Assembly: GCA_919901855.1 (NCBI GenBank)
Contig: CAKKQC010000006.1
Location: 29,796-93,795, forward strand
From: a bacterium
Lineage (GTDB): Bacteria > Oederibacteriota > CAKKQC01
Length of the DNA: 64,000 nucleotides
Reading direction: 5' to 3'
The position numbers were made by a program, and so were the translations under genes. This document shows positions 49,801 through 61,800 of the stretch, in pieces. The notes beneath the pieces were generated by a model. That model was not told the origin of the DNA, did no database searches, and saw nothing but the letters and a program-made list of their open reading frames with translations. How positions within the stretch are numbered: the first letter of the stretch is position 1; each line of letters starts with the position of its first letter.

Positions 49801-52800
49801 ATGCTCAACGGCGTCGCGGATGTCCCGGGCACGCAGGATGCCTACCTCGTCGGCGACGAGGAGATGCTCGAGGGCGGGACGGACTTCGCGCTGGCGAAGT
49901 ACGCCATCCAGGCCTTCGATCCGCCGTCCGCCCCGGCGACGCTGACCGCAAACGTTACGGGATTCGCGATCACGGTGGGGTGGACGGCCTCGACGAAGGG
50001 GACGAACCCGGTCGCCGGCTACCTCGTGTACCGCCAGTTGCTGCCCGGTGTCGTGGCGACGCCCGCGAATCTGCTCGCGACGGTGTGGGGCGCGACGTCG
50101 ACGTACTACCGGGACGACAACGTGGGGGCCGGGGTCGAGTACTTCTACCGGGTGCTGGCGTTCGACGACGGCGGGGTGCCGGGGTACCTCTCGCCCGAGG
50201 GGTCGGCGGTCGCCGTGGGGCCGCCGGCGTGCGTCCACAAGCGGGTGGATCCTGCGGGACCCGTGTGCGTGGGAACGGTCATGACTTACACGATCTCGTG
50301 GAGCAACGCCGGGCTCGTGACGGTGACCGGGCTCACGATCACGGACACGCTTCCCGGCGCGGTCGGCTACGTGGGGGCGAGCCTCGTGGCATGGGCGCAG
50401 TCCGACGGTTCCGGCACGCCCGGGCTCACGGCCTCGGCCTACGCGACGTCGCTCGGCGGGCCGTGGACGCCGGGGGAACCGTCGACCGGGGCCGTGGGCG
50501 TGATCCTGCGGTGGGTCGTGAACCGGGTGGTGCCCGGGGCTTCCGGCTACCTCCAGTTCCAGGCCGCGGTGCAGGACAGTGCCGCGCTCGGCGATGGAAC
50601 GCCGTTCGCGAACCGGGCCTCGTCGACGAGCTCGATCGCGAGCGAGCCGGCGCTGAGCGAGGAGGCGACCAGCAGCGTCAGCCGGCCGGCCCTGCCCATC
50701 AACGTCGGCTTCAATAACCCGAACCCGCTCTACGCGACCGCGGGCGAGCTGATCCAGTACACGATGTCGCTGTCCAACGGGAGTTCGGTCACGGTCACGA
50801 ACCTGACCGTCATGACCCGGCCCGGGACGTTCGCGGGGCGGACCTACGTTGCGCCGTCGTTCAGCGCGTTGATCCTCGGGGCGACCGTGACCTCGTCGGC
50901 CTGGGCGGTCACCGAGTTCGGGCCGTGGACGCCGGGGGAGCCCCCTGACGGCCAGCCCGACCCGCTGTTCGTGCGCTGGACGTTCGACCAGTTGAGGCCC
51001 GGGGTCCAGGGCAACATCCTGTTCCGGGCCCGGGCGACCGTGGGCGGGACGATGATGCTCTACGGCTATGCCGTGGTCAGCGGGGACACCGGGGGGCCGT
51101 GCCGCGGCGGGCTGCCCTATACGGCCACGAACACGGGGGAGAGGCTGTTCCCGCCGCCGCTGGCCTGGATCGAGCTGTACGCCGGAGGGCCGCCGCCGGC
51201 GTTCGGGACGTCCAATGACCGGGCCAACGCGGTCGCCGTCGACGCCCTTGGGTTCGTGGTCGCCGTCGGCGAGGAGGACCGGCAGGACCTCTCCGAGGGG
51301 GCTAACTGGTCCGTGCGCCGGTATGACCCGTCCGGGAACCTCGGGTGGCAGAAGACCTTCAACTCGGGGATGTGGACCACGGACACCGCGAACGCCGTGG
51401 CCGTGGACGCATTGGGCAACGCCTACGTGGCCGGGGTCACGAACGGCGCCGACTGGCTGATCGTCAAGTACGACTCGACCGGCGTGGAGCAGTGGAACCA
51501 GATGTACAACGGGCCGGCGAGCGGACAGGACGAGCCGACTGGCGTGGCCTTCGACCCGGTCAGCGGGAGCGTGTACGTGGCCGGGTCCGCCTACACGGCG
51601 GCTCCGTTCAACTATGTTTGGGTCATCCGCAAGATCAACCAGTCCGGGGCGCTCATCTGGAGCCGCACGGTGACGCGGGGCGGCGTCTTCAGTCCGAACG
51701 CGGGCGGGATCGCCGTGGACCCGTGGGGCGACGTGGTCATGACCGGCAGCGAGCAGAACGCGTGGCAGGACCTCTCGGTGGCGATGCTCGATCCAGACGG
51801 GAACATGCTGTGGAGCCGCGGCTGGACCGGGCCCGGAACGAACAACGACGCGGGGAAGGTGGTGGCTGCGGACGCCAACGGGAACGTCTACGTGGCCGGG
51901 ACGACCCAGGTCCCGCCCGGCTTCGGCAACCAGTGGGTGATTCTCAAGTACGACAACGGGGGGAATCTGCTTTGGTCCCGGTTCTGGAACAACACGGCCA
52001 GCTCCAACGACGAGGCCTCGGGCATCGCCGTGGACGGGGCTGGCAACGTCGTCGTCGTGGGGAAGGCGGATTACGGCATGTTTGCAGCGCTGGGCCAGAA
52101 CTGGATGGTCCGCAAGTACGACAACGCCGGCAACCTGCTTGCCGCGGATGAGCACACCGGGATCGCCCCGACCGCGCCGCCGTTCCTGGGCATGCCCAAG
52201 AGCGAGGACTGGCTGCACGCGGTGGCGCCGGTGCCCGGTTCCCAGGACTTCGTGGCGGCCGGCGAGGAGGACGTCCGGGACGACGACCAGTCGTTCGCGG
52301 TGGCGAAGTACTCCCTGCTCTCGCCGTTCGCGCCGCCGGCAACGCCGGCGAACCTGACGGTTGCGGGCGGGACCCTCCAGGCCGCGCTCTCCTGGACGCC
52401 GGCCGTGGCCGGCAATCGTCCGGTCTCGGGCTACCGGATCTACCGGCAGACGTGGGCAGGGGTGCGGCCGACCCTCCAGACGTGGCTTGCCGACGTCGAC
52501 GGGCCCGCGTCGAACGCGTTCACGGACTTCGCCGTCACGGCCGGCACGCGCGTGTACTACCGCATCCTGGCCGTGGACGACCAGGGGGCCGAGAGCTGGC
52601 TCACGAACGAGGTCGACGCCCGGCCGCTGAGCGGCGCGGCGCTGGCCGTGGCCATCGACCTCTCGCCGAAGACGACGTGCGTGGGATCGCCCTTCCTCGT
52701 GATGCTCACCGTGACCAACACGGGCGAGACCGCCGCCAATGGCGTGCAGGTGCCCGTGATCCCGTTCGGGATCAGCGGCGGCGGCGGTTCGACCACACTC

Positions 52801-55800
52801 GTCGGATCGAGCCCGGTCCTGCCGGTCGTCATTCCCGCCGGGGTGTCGATGACGTTCACGTGGACCTATACGGGCACGCTCCCGGGGTACGTGGCGATGA
52901 CCACGACCGTGAGCGGCACGGACGCGGCGCTGGCGACGGCGGTTACGACGGGTCCCGTGGCCTCGTCGACGGTGTCGCTGTCGATGGCGGGAACGCTGGC
53001 GGCGGTGGCGTCGGCGGCGGCGACCGTGAACCTGGGGCAGTGGTTCCAGGTGGCCCTCACGGTGACGAACACGGGCGGGATCCCGGTTGCCGGGCTCACG
53101 GCGACAGTCTACGCGGGCCCGGGGGGCGGGCTGGTGAGCGCGGCGCTGGGCCCGGTGCCGGTCAACCTGACGAGCCTGGCGGCGGGGGCGGCGACGACGT
53201 TCGTCTTCAGCTACACGGCGACGGGGGGCGGGCCGGTCACGTTCACGATGACGGTGGCGGGCACGACGTCGTGCGGCGTGCCGGTGGCCGTGGCGGGGAG
53301 TTCGACGGTCGTGACGACCGTGCTCCTGCCGACAGTCCTGGCGGTGCAGGTGCAGAAGACGATCACGGGGAGTCCGTGGCCGGGATCCATGGTGACGTAC
53401 TCGATCGCGGTGACGAATACCGGTGGCGCGACGATCACGGCACTCACGGTGGAGGACACGATCTCGCCCGTGGTCGTGGGGTCGGTGGCGGTGACCCCGG
53501 CCGGCTGGCCGGCGGCGGTGGTGACGAGCGTGGGCAGCGGCACGCGGTTCGAGTGGACGGGGACGGGACTGAGCTTCCTCCCGGGCACGACGACGACGTT
53601 CACGATCTCGGGCCAATACGGGGTCGTATGCGTGGATACGGCGGTGTCGAACACGGGGTTCGTGATCGCGTCGAGCGCGGGTTCGACGACCGTGCTCGTG
53701 ACCAACCCAGTGGGGGTGGTGCTGTCCGCGCCGGTGACGGGCCTGACGGTGTCGAAGCTGCAGGCGCCAGCGTCGCCCGGGATCGGGGGCCCGGTGACGT
53801 ACAACGTCGTCGTGGTGAACACCGGCACGATGACGATCACGAACCTGGTGGTCGTGGACACGATCTCGCCGGTGGTCACGAGCGCAACGGCGAGCGAGCC
53901 GAGCGGGTTCCCGACGCCCACGGTCGTGAGCGTGGCAGGATCGGGCACCCGGTTCGTGTGGAGCGGAACCGCCGCGACGAATCTCGGGCTGGGCGCGTCG
54001 TGGACGTTCACGATCACGGGCGTGGTGGGGCCGGTGTGCGGGACGACGGCCGTGACGAACACGGCGTACGTGGCGGGGAGCGGCGCGTGCACGACCACGG
54101 TCCTGCTCACGAACGGGACCGGGTTCGCGGTGCCGGCGCCGGTGTTGTCGGTCTCGGTGCAGAAGACGGTCACGGGAAGCCCGTGGCCGGGGTCGCCGAT
54201 GACGTACTCGATCGCGGTGACGAACACCGGTGGCGCGACGATCGAGAACCTGACGGTCGTGGACACGATCTCGCCCGCGGTCGTGGGGTCGGCGGCGGGT
54301 ACGCCGGCGGGGTGGGCGGCGGCGGTGGTGACGAGCGTGGCGACGGGCACCAGATATGAATGGACCGGCGGCGGGCTGGCGTTCTACCCGGGGACGACGA
54401 CGACGTTCACGATCTCGGGGCGTTACGGGGTGGTCTGCGCTGACCGGGCGGTGTCGAACACGGGCTTCGTGATCGCGACGAGCCGGTGTTCGACGACGAC
54501 GATGACGACGAATCCGGTGGGGGCCGTGCTCCCGGCGCCGGTTACGGGATTGACGGTGTCGGAACTGCAGACGCCGGCGGCGCCCGGGACGGGCAATCCG
54601 GTCACGTACCGGATCGTGATCGTGAACTCGGGGACGATGACGATCACGAACCTGGTGGTGACGGACACGATCTCGCCGGTGGTGACAGGTGCGACGGGAG
54701 ACCAGCCGGCGACGTTCCCGGCGGCGACGGTGACGTCGGTCGCGTCCGGGACGCGGTTCCTGTGGAGCGGGACGGTGGGGGCGGGTATGGGGCTGGGCCA
54801 GATCTGGACCTTCACCGTGACGGGCGTGGTGGGTTCGGTCTCCGTGACGACGGCGGTGACGAACACGGCGTACGTGGCGGGGTCGGGGGCGTGCACGACG
54901 ACGGTTATGGCGACCAACGGGACGGGCTTCGTGCTCACGGCGCCTGCGAACCTGGTGGGGGCGCTGACGACGTCGGCGGCGACGCTGTGTCCCGGCGTGC
55001 CGTTCCTCGTCATGCTGACGGTGACGAACACCGGCACGATCGGGGCGACCTCCGTCGCCCCGTCCGTGCCTGCGGCAAGCGGAACGGGGGGAGCCGTGCT
55101 GGTGGACGGCCCGTTCCCCTCAATCCCCGTTCCGCTTGCCGGGGGTGCATCCATCCTGTTCACGTGGACGCTGGAGGGGACGACGGCGGGGACCATGATC
55201 CTGACGACGACGGCGACGGGGACGGACGCGGGGTCGGGGTTGCCGGTGACGACGGGCCCGGTGACGTCGCCGACGGTGACGTTCAACGCGGGGGCGGCGC
55301 TGCTCGGGGCGGCATCGGCGTCGCCGCCGTCCGTGACCGCGGGGGAGTGGTTCACGCTGACGCTTACGGTGACGAACACGGGGAGCCGGAGCGCGACCGG
55401 GGTCACGGCGACGGCGTATGCGGTGCCGGGTACGCTGGTGGCGTTCGAGGCGTACACGTCGGGCGGGGGGACGATCACGGCGGGGAACACGGCGTCTTAC
55501 GTGTGGACATTCTCGGCGAGCGGTGCCGGGGTGGTGACGTTCACGGCGAGCGTGAACGGGAGCACGGGGGGAGGGCCGCCGTGCGGGGGCGTGGCGGTGA
55601 TGGCGGTGGCTTCGGTGCCAGCGACGGTGGTGGCGGCGGTGCCGCCGCCGCCGCTGGGCGTGACGGTGCTGAAGACCTTGGCGGGCGGGTCGTGGCCGGG
55701 ACAACCCGTGAGCTTCGGGCTGGTGGTGACGAACACGGGGGCGGCGACGATCACGGACCTGGTGGTGGTGGACACGGTGTCGCCGGTGGTGGTGGGGGCG

Positions 55801-58800
55801 GTGGCGACGACGCCGGCCGGATGGGCGGCGCCGGTGGTGACGAGCGTGGGCAGCGGGACGCGATTCCAGTGGACGGGGTCGGGGCTGACGTTCTATCCGG
55901 GCACGACGACGACGTTCACGATCTCGGGGAACATTGGAGTCGTGTGCGTGGCCGTGGCGGTCTCGAACACGGGGTTCGTGGTCGCGTCGGACGGGCTGTC
56001 GACGACCGTGCTCGCGACGAACGCGGTCGGCGTGACGGTTGCGGCGCCGGCAACGGGGCTGTCGGTGGTGAAGACGCAGACGCCCGCGACGCCCGTGACG
56101 GGGTCGCCGGTCACATACACGGTCGTGGTGGTGAACTCGGGCACCATGACGATCACGAACCTGACCCTCACGGACACGATCTCGCCGGTGGTCATGAGCG
56201 CGACGGCGGCTGAGCCTTCGGGGTTCCCGACGCCTGTGGTCACCTCGATCGCGAGCGGGACGCGGTTCGCGTGGAGTGGAAGCGCGACGGCGAGCCTGGG
56301 GCTGGGGCAGGCGTGGACGTTCACGATCACGGGGATCGTCGGGCCGGTGTGCACGACGACGGCAGTGACGAACACGGCGTTCGTGACGGGATCGGGAGCC
56401 TGCACGACCACGGTCATGCTCACGAACGGGACCGGGTTCGCCGTGGGCGCGCCGGTACTGTCGGTCTCGGTGCAGAAGACGGTCACGGGAAGCCCGTGGC
56501 CGGGATCTACGGTGACGTACTCGATTGCGGTGACGAACACCGGTGGCGCGACGATCACGGCACTCACGATCGAGGACACGATCTCGCCTGCGGTCGTGGG
56601 GTCGGTGGCGGTGACTCCGGCGGGCTGGTCGGCGGCGGTCGTGACGAGCGTGGCGACGGGCACCAGATATGAATGGACTGGCACCGGCCTGAACTTCTAC
56701 CCGGGCACTACGACGACGTTCACGATCTCGGGGCGGTACGGGTTCGTGTGCGCGGATACGGCGGTTTCGAACACGGCCTTCGTGATCGCGTCGAGCACGT
56801 GCTCGACGACGGTGCTGACGACGAACCCGGTGGGCTTGGTCCTGCCAGCGCCGGTGACGGGCCTCTCGGTGGTGAAGACGCAGACGCCGGCCTCGCCGGG
56901 GACGGGATCGCCGGTCACCTATCGGATCGTGGTGGCGAATACGGGGACGATGACGATTTCGTGCCTGACGGTGACGGACACGGTATCGCCGGTGGTGACC
57001 GGGGCGGCGGGCGACCAGCCCGCGGCCTTCGCGGCGGCATCCATCGCGAGCATCGGAAGCGGGACCCTGTTCGGGTGGAGCGCGTGCGGGGTCGCCCTCG
57101 GGCTGGGCCAGGCATTCACGTTCACGATCACCGGCGTCGTGGGGACGGCGTGCATAGCCACGGCGGTGTCGAACACGGCGTACGCGCTGGGGGCGGGGGT
57201 GTGCGCGGCGGCGGCGGTCAGCACGAGCCCGTCGACGGGCTTCGTTCTGTCGCCGCCGGCGCTGGCGGTGTCGGTGCTCAAGACGATCACGGGGGCGGCG
57301 GGCGCCGGACAACCGGTCAGCTACTCGATCGTGGTGACGAACACCGGCGAGGCGACCGTGACGGGCCTCGTGGTCGTGGACACGGTGTCTCCGCAGGTGA
57401 CGGGCGTGACGCCGGCGTCGCCGCCGGGGTGGGCCCTGCCGGTGGTGACAAGCGTGGGCAGCGGGACGCGGTTCATTTGGACGGGGGCGGGCCTCAGTTT
57501 CTACCCGGGGACGACGACGACGTTCACTATCGCGGGCACGGTCGGCGTCGTGACCGCGGAAACGGCCCTGTCGAACACGGGGTTCGTCGTGGCCACGGAT
57601 GGCTGCTCGGCGACGGTGTTGGCGACCAACGTGGCGGGGGCCGTGATCCCGGGCCCGGCGTCGTTGGCGGCGCAGGTCGCCGTCTACCAGGCCGCCGTGT
57701 GCGGAGGCGAGACGTTCCTGGTGACGCTCACGGTGACGAATACGGGTGCCACGGGGGCCCTGGCCCTTACGGCGTCGCCGTATGCGTCGTCGGGCCCGGG
57801 GAGCCTGGCGTTCGTGGCCGGCCCTTCGCCGGCGATGCCGGTGCCGCTCGCGGCTGGCGCGTCGGCGACGTTCACGTGGACGTTCTCCGGCGGCGCGGCG
57901 GGCCCGGCGGTCCTCACCACCACCGTCTTCGCGACCGACGGAGGCAGCGGGCTGGCGGTGACGAAGGGTCCGGTGGTGTCGTCCGCGGTGACGGTGGCCG
58001 TCCCGGGCACGCTCGCGGTCCGGACGACCGTCCAGCCGGTCCTGTCGACCGGCCAGTGGTTCACGCTCGCGCTCACGATGACGAACACAGGCGGCGCGGA
58101 CGTGACGGGCCTGACCGCGACCGTCTACGTTGATCCGGGCGGGGCGCTCGTGACCCGGATGACGGACCCGGTTCCGCCGGGCCCGTTGACGCTGGCGGTG
58201 GGTACCTCGACGACGTTCACGTGGACGTTCTCGGCGGCGGGCGCCGGGGTCGTGACCTTCACCGCGAGCGGGGTCGGCACGACCTGCGGCGGCCTGCCCG
58301 TGACGGTCGGCGGGGGCGCCTCGGCGACGATCCAGGCTGCGGCCGCGCTCGCGGCGGGGCTGGGTCTCTACCCGGCGGCGCCGTGCACGGGACAGTCGTT
58401 CATGGTGACGCTGACGGTCACCAATACGGGCACGGCGATGGCGAGCGGCGTGAACCTCGAGGCCCCGCCGTTCGTGCTGACGGGTCCGGGCGCGGCGACG
58501 CTGGCGAGCGGGCCTCTCCCGGCCCTGCCGGCGACGCTGGCAGGGGGTGCGGGGCTGACCTTCACCTGGACCTACACGGCGACGACGCCGGGCGCCCTCA
58601 CGTTCTCGACGACCGTGGCGGGTACGGATGCAAACTCCGGGCTCGCGGCGGTATCGGGGGCGGTGAACGCCGTGGCGACGATCTCCGCGCCGGCGTCGGT
58701 CGTCGTGGCGGCCTCCTCGCCGCCGGCCGTCGCAGTGGGCCAGTGGTTCGAGGTGAGCCTGACGCTGACCAACGAGGGCGGCGTGAACGTGACCGGGCTG

Positions 58801-61800
58801 ACCGCGACCGTCTACGCGGGCCCCGGCGGGGCGTTCGTGTCCCGGCAGGCGGGGGGCTGGCTCGGGCCGCTCACGCTCGCCGGGGGAGGCTCGACGACCT
58901 TCGTCTTCAGTTGCACCGCGACGGGAGCCGGGGCGGTGACCTTCACGATGACCGCGAACGGGATCGCCGTGTGCGGCGGCCTGCCGGCGGCGGTCCGCGT
59001 CAGCGCGACGACGGTCACGGCGATCGCGCCGCCGGCGGCGCTCGCCGCCGCGCTCACGACCTCGGTCAAGGGCGCCTGCACCGGGCAGTCGTTCGTCGTC
59101 ATGCTCACGGTCACGAACACGGGCGGCGAGATCGCGAACGGCGTCGTCCCCGCGCCGGTCCGGTTGGAGGGCCCGGGCGGCGCCACGTTCGTGGACGGAC
59201 CCTGGCCCGCCGCGGAGCCGGCCCTGGCCCCCGGGGCGAGCGTCCTGTTCACCTGGACTTACACGGGGATACTGGCAGGGCCAGTATCCCTCTCGACGAC
59301 GGCGGCGGGAACGGATGCGGGCACGGGCTTCCCGGTGGAGTCGGGGCCGGTCGCCGCCGCCCTCGCGGTGGCCCCGCCGGGCGTGCTGGCCGCCGCCGTG
59401 TCGGCGCCCGCGACGACGTCGAGCGGCGCCCCCATCCGGGTCGCCCTGACCGTGACCAACACCGGCGGGGCCGACGTGACGGGGGTCAGCCCCTCGATCG
59501 CTTGGGATCCCACGTCCCCGGTCCTGCCGCTCACGGGTCCGGACCCCTCCGGGCCGGTCACGCTGGCATCCGGGAGCTCGACGACGTTCGTCTGGACCTT
59601 CGACACACCCACGACGGGGCTGGCCACGTTCAGCGTCACGGCGACGGGGATCACGTGCGACACGTCGACGCTCGTCGCCGGCGGCTGGGCGGACACGATC
59701 GTCCAGGTGCCGATGACGCTCGACTCGGCACTGGTGGCGCAGGCCTCGGCGGTCTGCATCGGGGACCGCGTGCTCGTCATGTTCACGGTCACGAATACGG
59801 GGGAGGCGGCCGGCCTCAACGTCAGCGCCGCGATGCCCCGGGTGAGCGGTCCGGGCGGAGCCGCGTTCGTCTCGGGTCCGACCCCGCCGATGCCGGTCGC
59901 CCTGCTGGCGCCGGCCGAGTCGCGGACCTTCAGCTACACCTTCACGGGATCATTGGCCGGCCCGGTCACGATCTCGACGACGGTGACGGGGACCGACGCC
60001 AACACCGGGATCACGGCGGCGGCGCTCGTGATCGCCTCCCCGTTCACGGTGCTGGCGCCCGGGGTGCTGGTGGCCGAGGCGTCCTCCGCGCGGACAGTTT
60101 CGGTGGGCCAGGTTTTCACGGTGACGCTGACCGTGACGAACACGGGCGGGGACGACGTCCGGAACATCCTGCCGGCGGTCGCGGCCGGGCCGGGCGCGGC
60201 GCTCGTGGAGCTGGAGAGCGGGCCATCCCCCGCGGGGCCCCTGACGATCGGGCCGGCGGGCTCGCAGACCTTCGTATGGACGTTCTCCGCGGCGGGGGCG
60301 GGTCTCGTGGCGTTCACGGCGACCGCGGCGGGCGACACCTGCGCGGCGACGCCGGTCCTGGGGGTGGCGGGGGCGTCCACGACGGTCCAGTCCGGCTCGT
60401 CGCTGGCGGCCGCGCTGGCGGTCACGTCGCCCGGCTGCGTGGGCGGACCATACCTCTTCACGCTGACCGTGACTAACACAGGCGGGGGAGACGCGACCGG
60501 CGTGACCGCGGCGCCGTTCACGTGGGGCGGGTCCGGCGGCCTCTCCCTCGTCGGCGGACCGGCGCCCGCCATGCCCGCCACCGTGCCGGGCGGCGGCACG
60601 GTCGTCTTCACGTGGACCTACTCGGGGGCCTCCCCGGGGACGATGACCGCGGACACGGACATCACCGGCAACGACGCCAACACGGGGGATCCGCTCGGGC
60701 CCGTCCACGCGGCGTCGGCGCCGTTCGCGATCGTGATGCCGGGGACGCTCGAGGCGGCGGCGGACGTCAAGCCCTACGTCTCGACCGGCGAGTGGTTCGC
60801 CGTGTCCCTGACCGTGACCAACACGGGCGAGTGGGATGTGACGGGCCTCAGCCCCGCGATCGTGGTCGCGCCGGGGGCGGCGCTCGTCGTGCAGGAGGGT
60901 CCGCCGTCGCCGGCCGGGCCCGTGACGGTCGCGGTCGGGGCCTCGCGGACCTTCGTCTGGACGTTCTCGGCCGCGGGCGCCGGGCTCGTGGCATTCACGC
61001 CGGGCGTGACGGGGACCACGTGCGGGAACCCGGTCGTCCTGGCCTCGGCCGGGACGTCCGCCACGATCCAGATCGCGGCGAGGATCGCGAGCAACGTGAT
61101 CGCGGCCCCCGCGACCGTCTCGGTCGGCCAGTTGATCGCCGTGAACGTCGGGATCACGAACATGGGCGAGGCCCGGGCGGTCGTCGTGGACGCCTCGCCC
61201 GTGCTCGTGAACGGGTCCGGGGGCGCGACGCTCGCGGTCTGGCCGGCCATGCCCGTGAACCTCGACGCGGGCCAGACGCTCTGGTTCACCTGGAGCTACA
61301 CGGCCACGTTCCCGGGCGCCGTCACATTCTCGACGACGGTCTCCGGCTGGGACGAGACCTCGGGGCGCGCAATCTCGGGTGGCCTCAAGGTCTCGAACCC
61401 GGTTGCCATCCAGGCGCCGGTCGCGCTCGAGGCTTCGATGGCGGCCACGGCGTCCGTCCTGTGCCTGGGTGACCGCACGATCGTGAGCCTCACGGTCACG
61501 AACTCCGGCACGGCGGCGGCGGCCGAGGTCGCGGCCGTCCTGCCGCTGGTGCAGGACGGGGGCGGCGGGCTCACTCTCGTCGCGGGCCCCTGGCCCGGGA
61601 TGCCGGTCGCGCTGCCGGGCGGGGCATCCGCGCTCTTTACCTGGACGTTCACGGGCTCGTCGACGGGGCCGGTCACGTTCTCGACGACGGTGGCCGGGAT
61701 CGACGTCAATACCGGCGTCACCATCTACAGCGGCGTGGCGTTGCCGGCGCCGGTCTCGGTCGTGACCCAGGGCGCGCTCGTGGCCGAGGCGGCGGCGCCC

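Noticed and set aside
47851..53616. A 1921-codon open frame on the minus strand
   Set aside because: Antisense shadow of the giant gene: GC-rich third positions leave few stops. The product is Arg/Pro/Gly/His-rich low complexity without domains, and the plus-strand frame has a signal peptide and recognisable modules.
53211..57000. Repeated minus-strand frames with Val/Thr-rich products
   Set aside because: They mirror the repetitive codons of the Ig modules on the plus strand, reading complementary GTG/ACG triplets; not independent genes.
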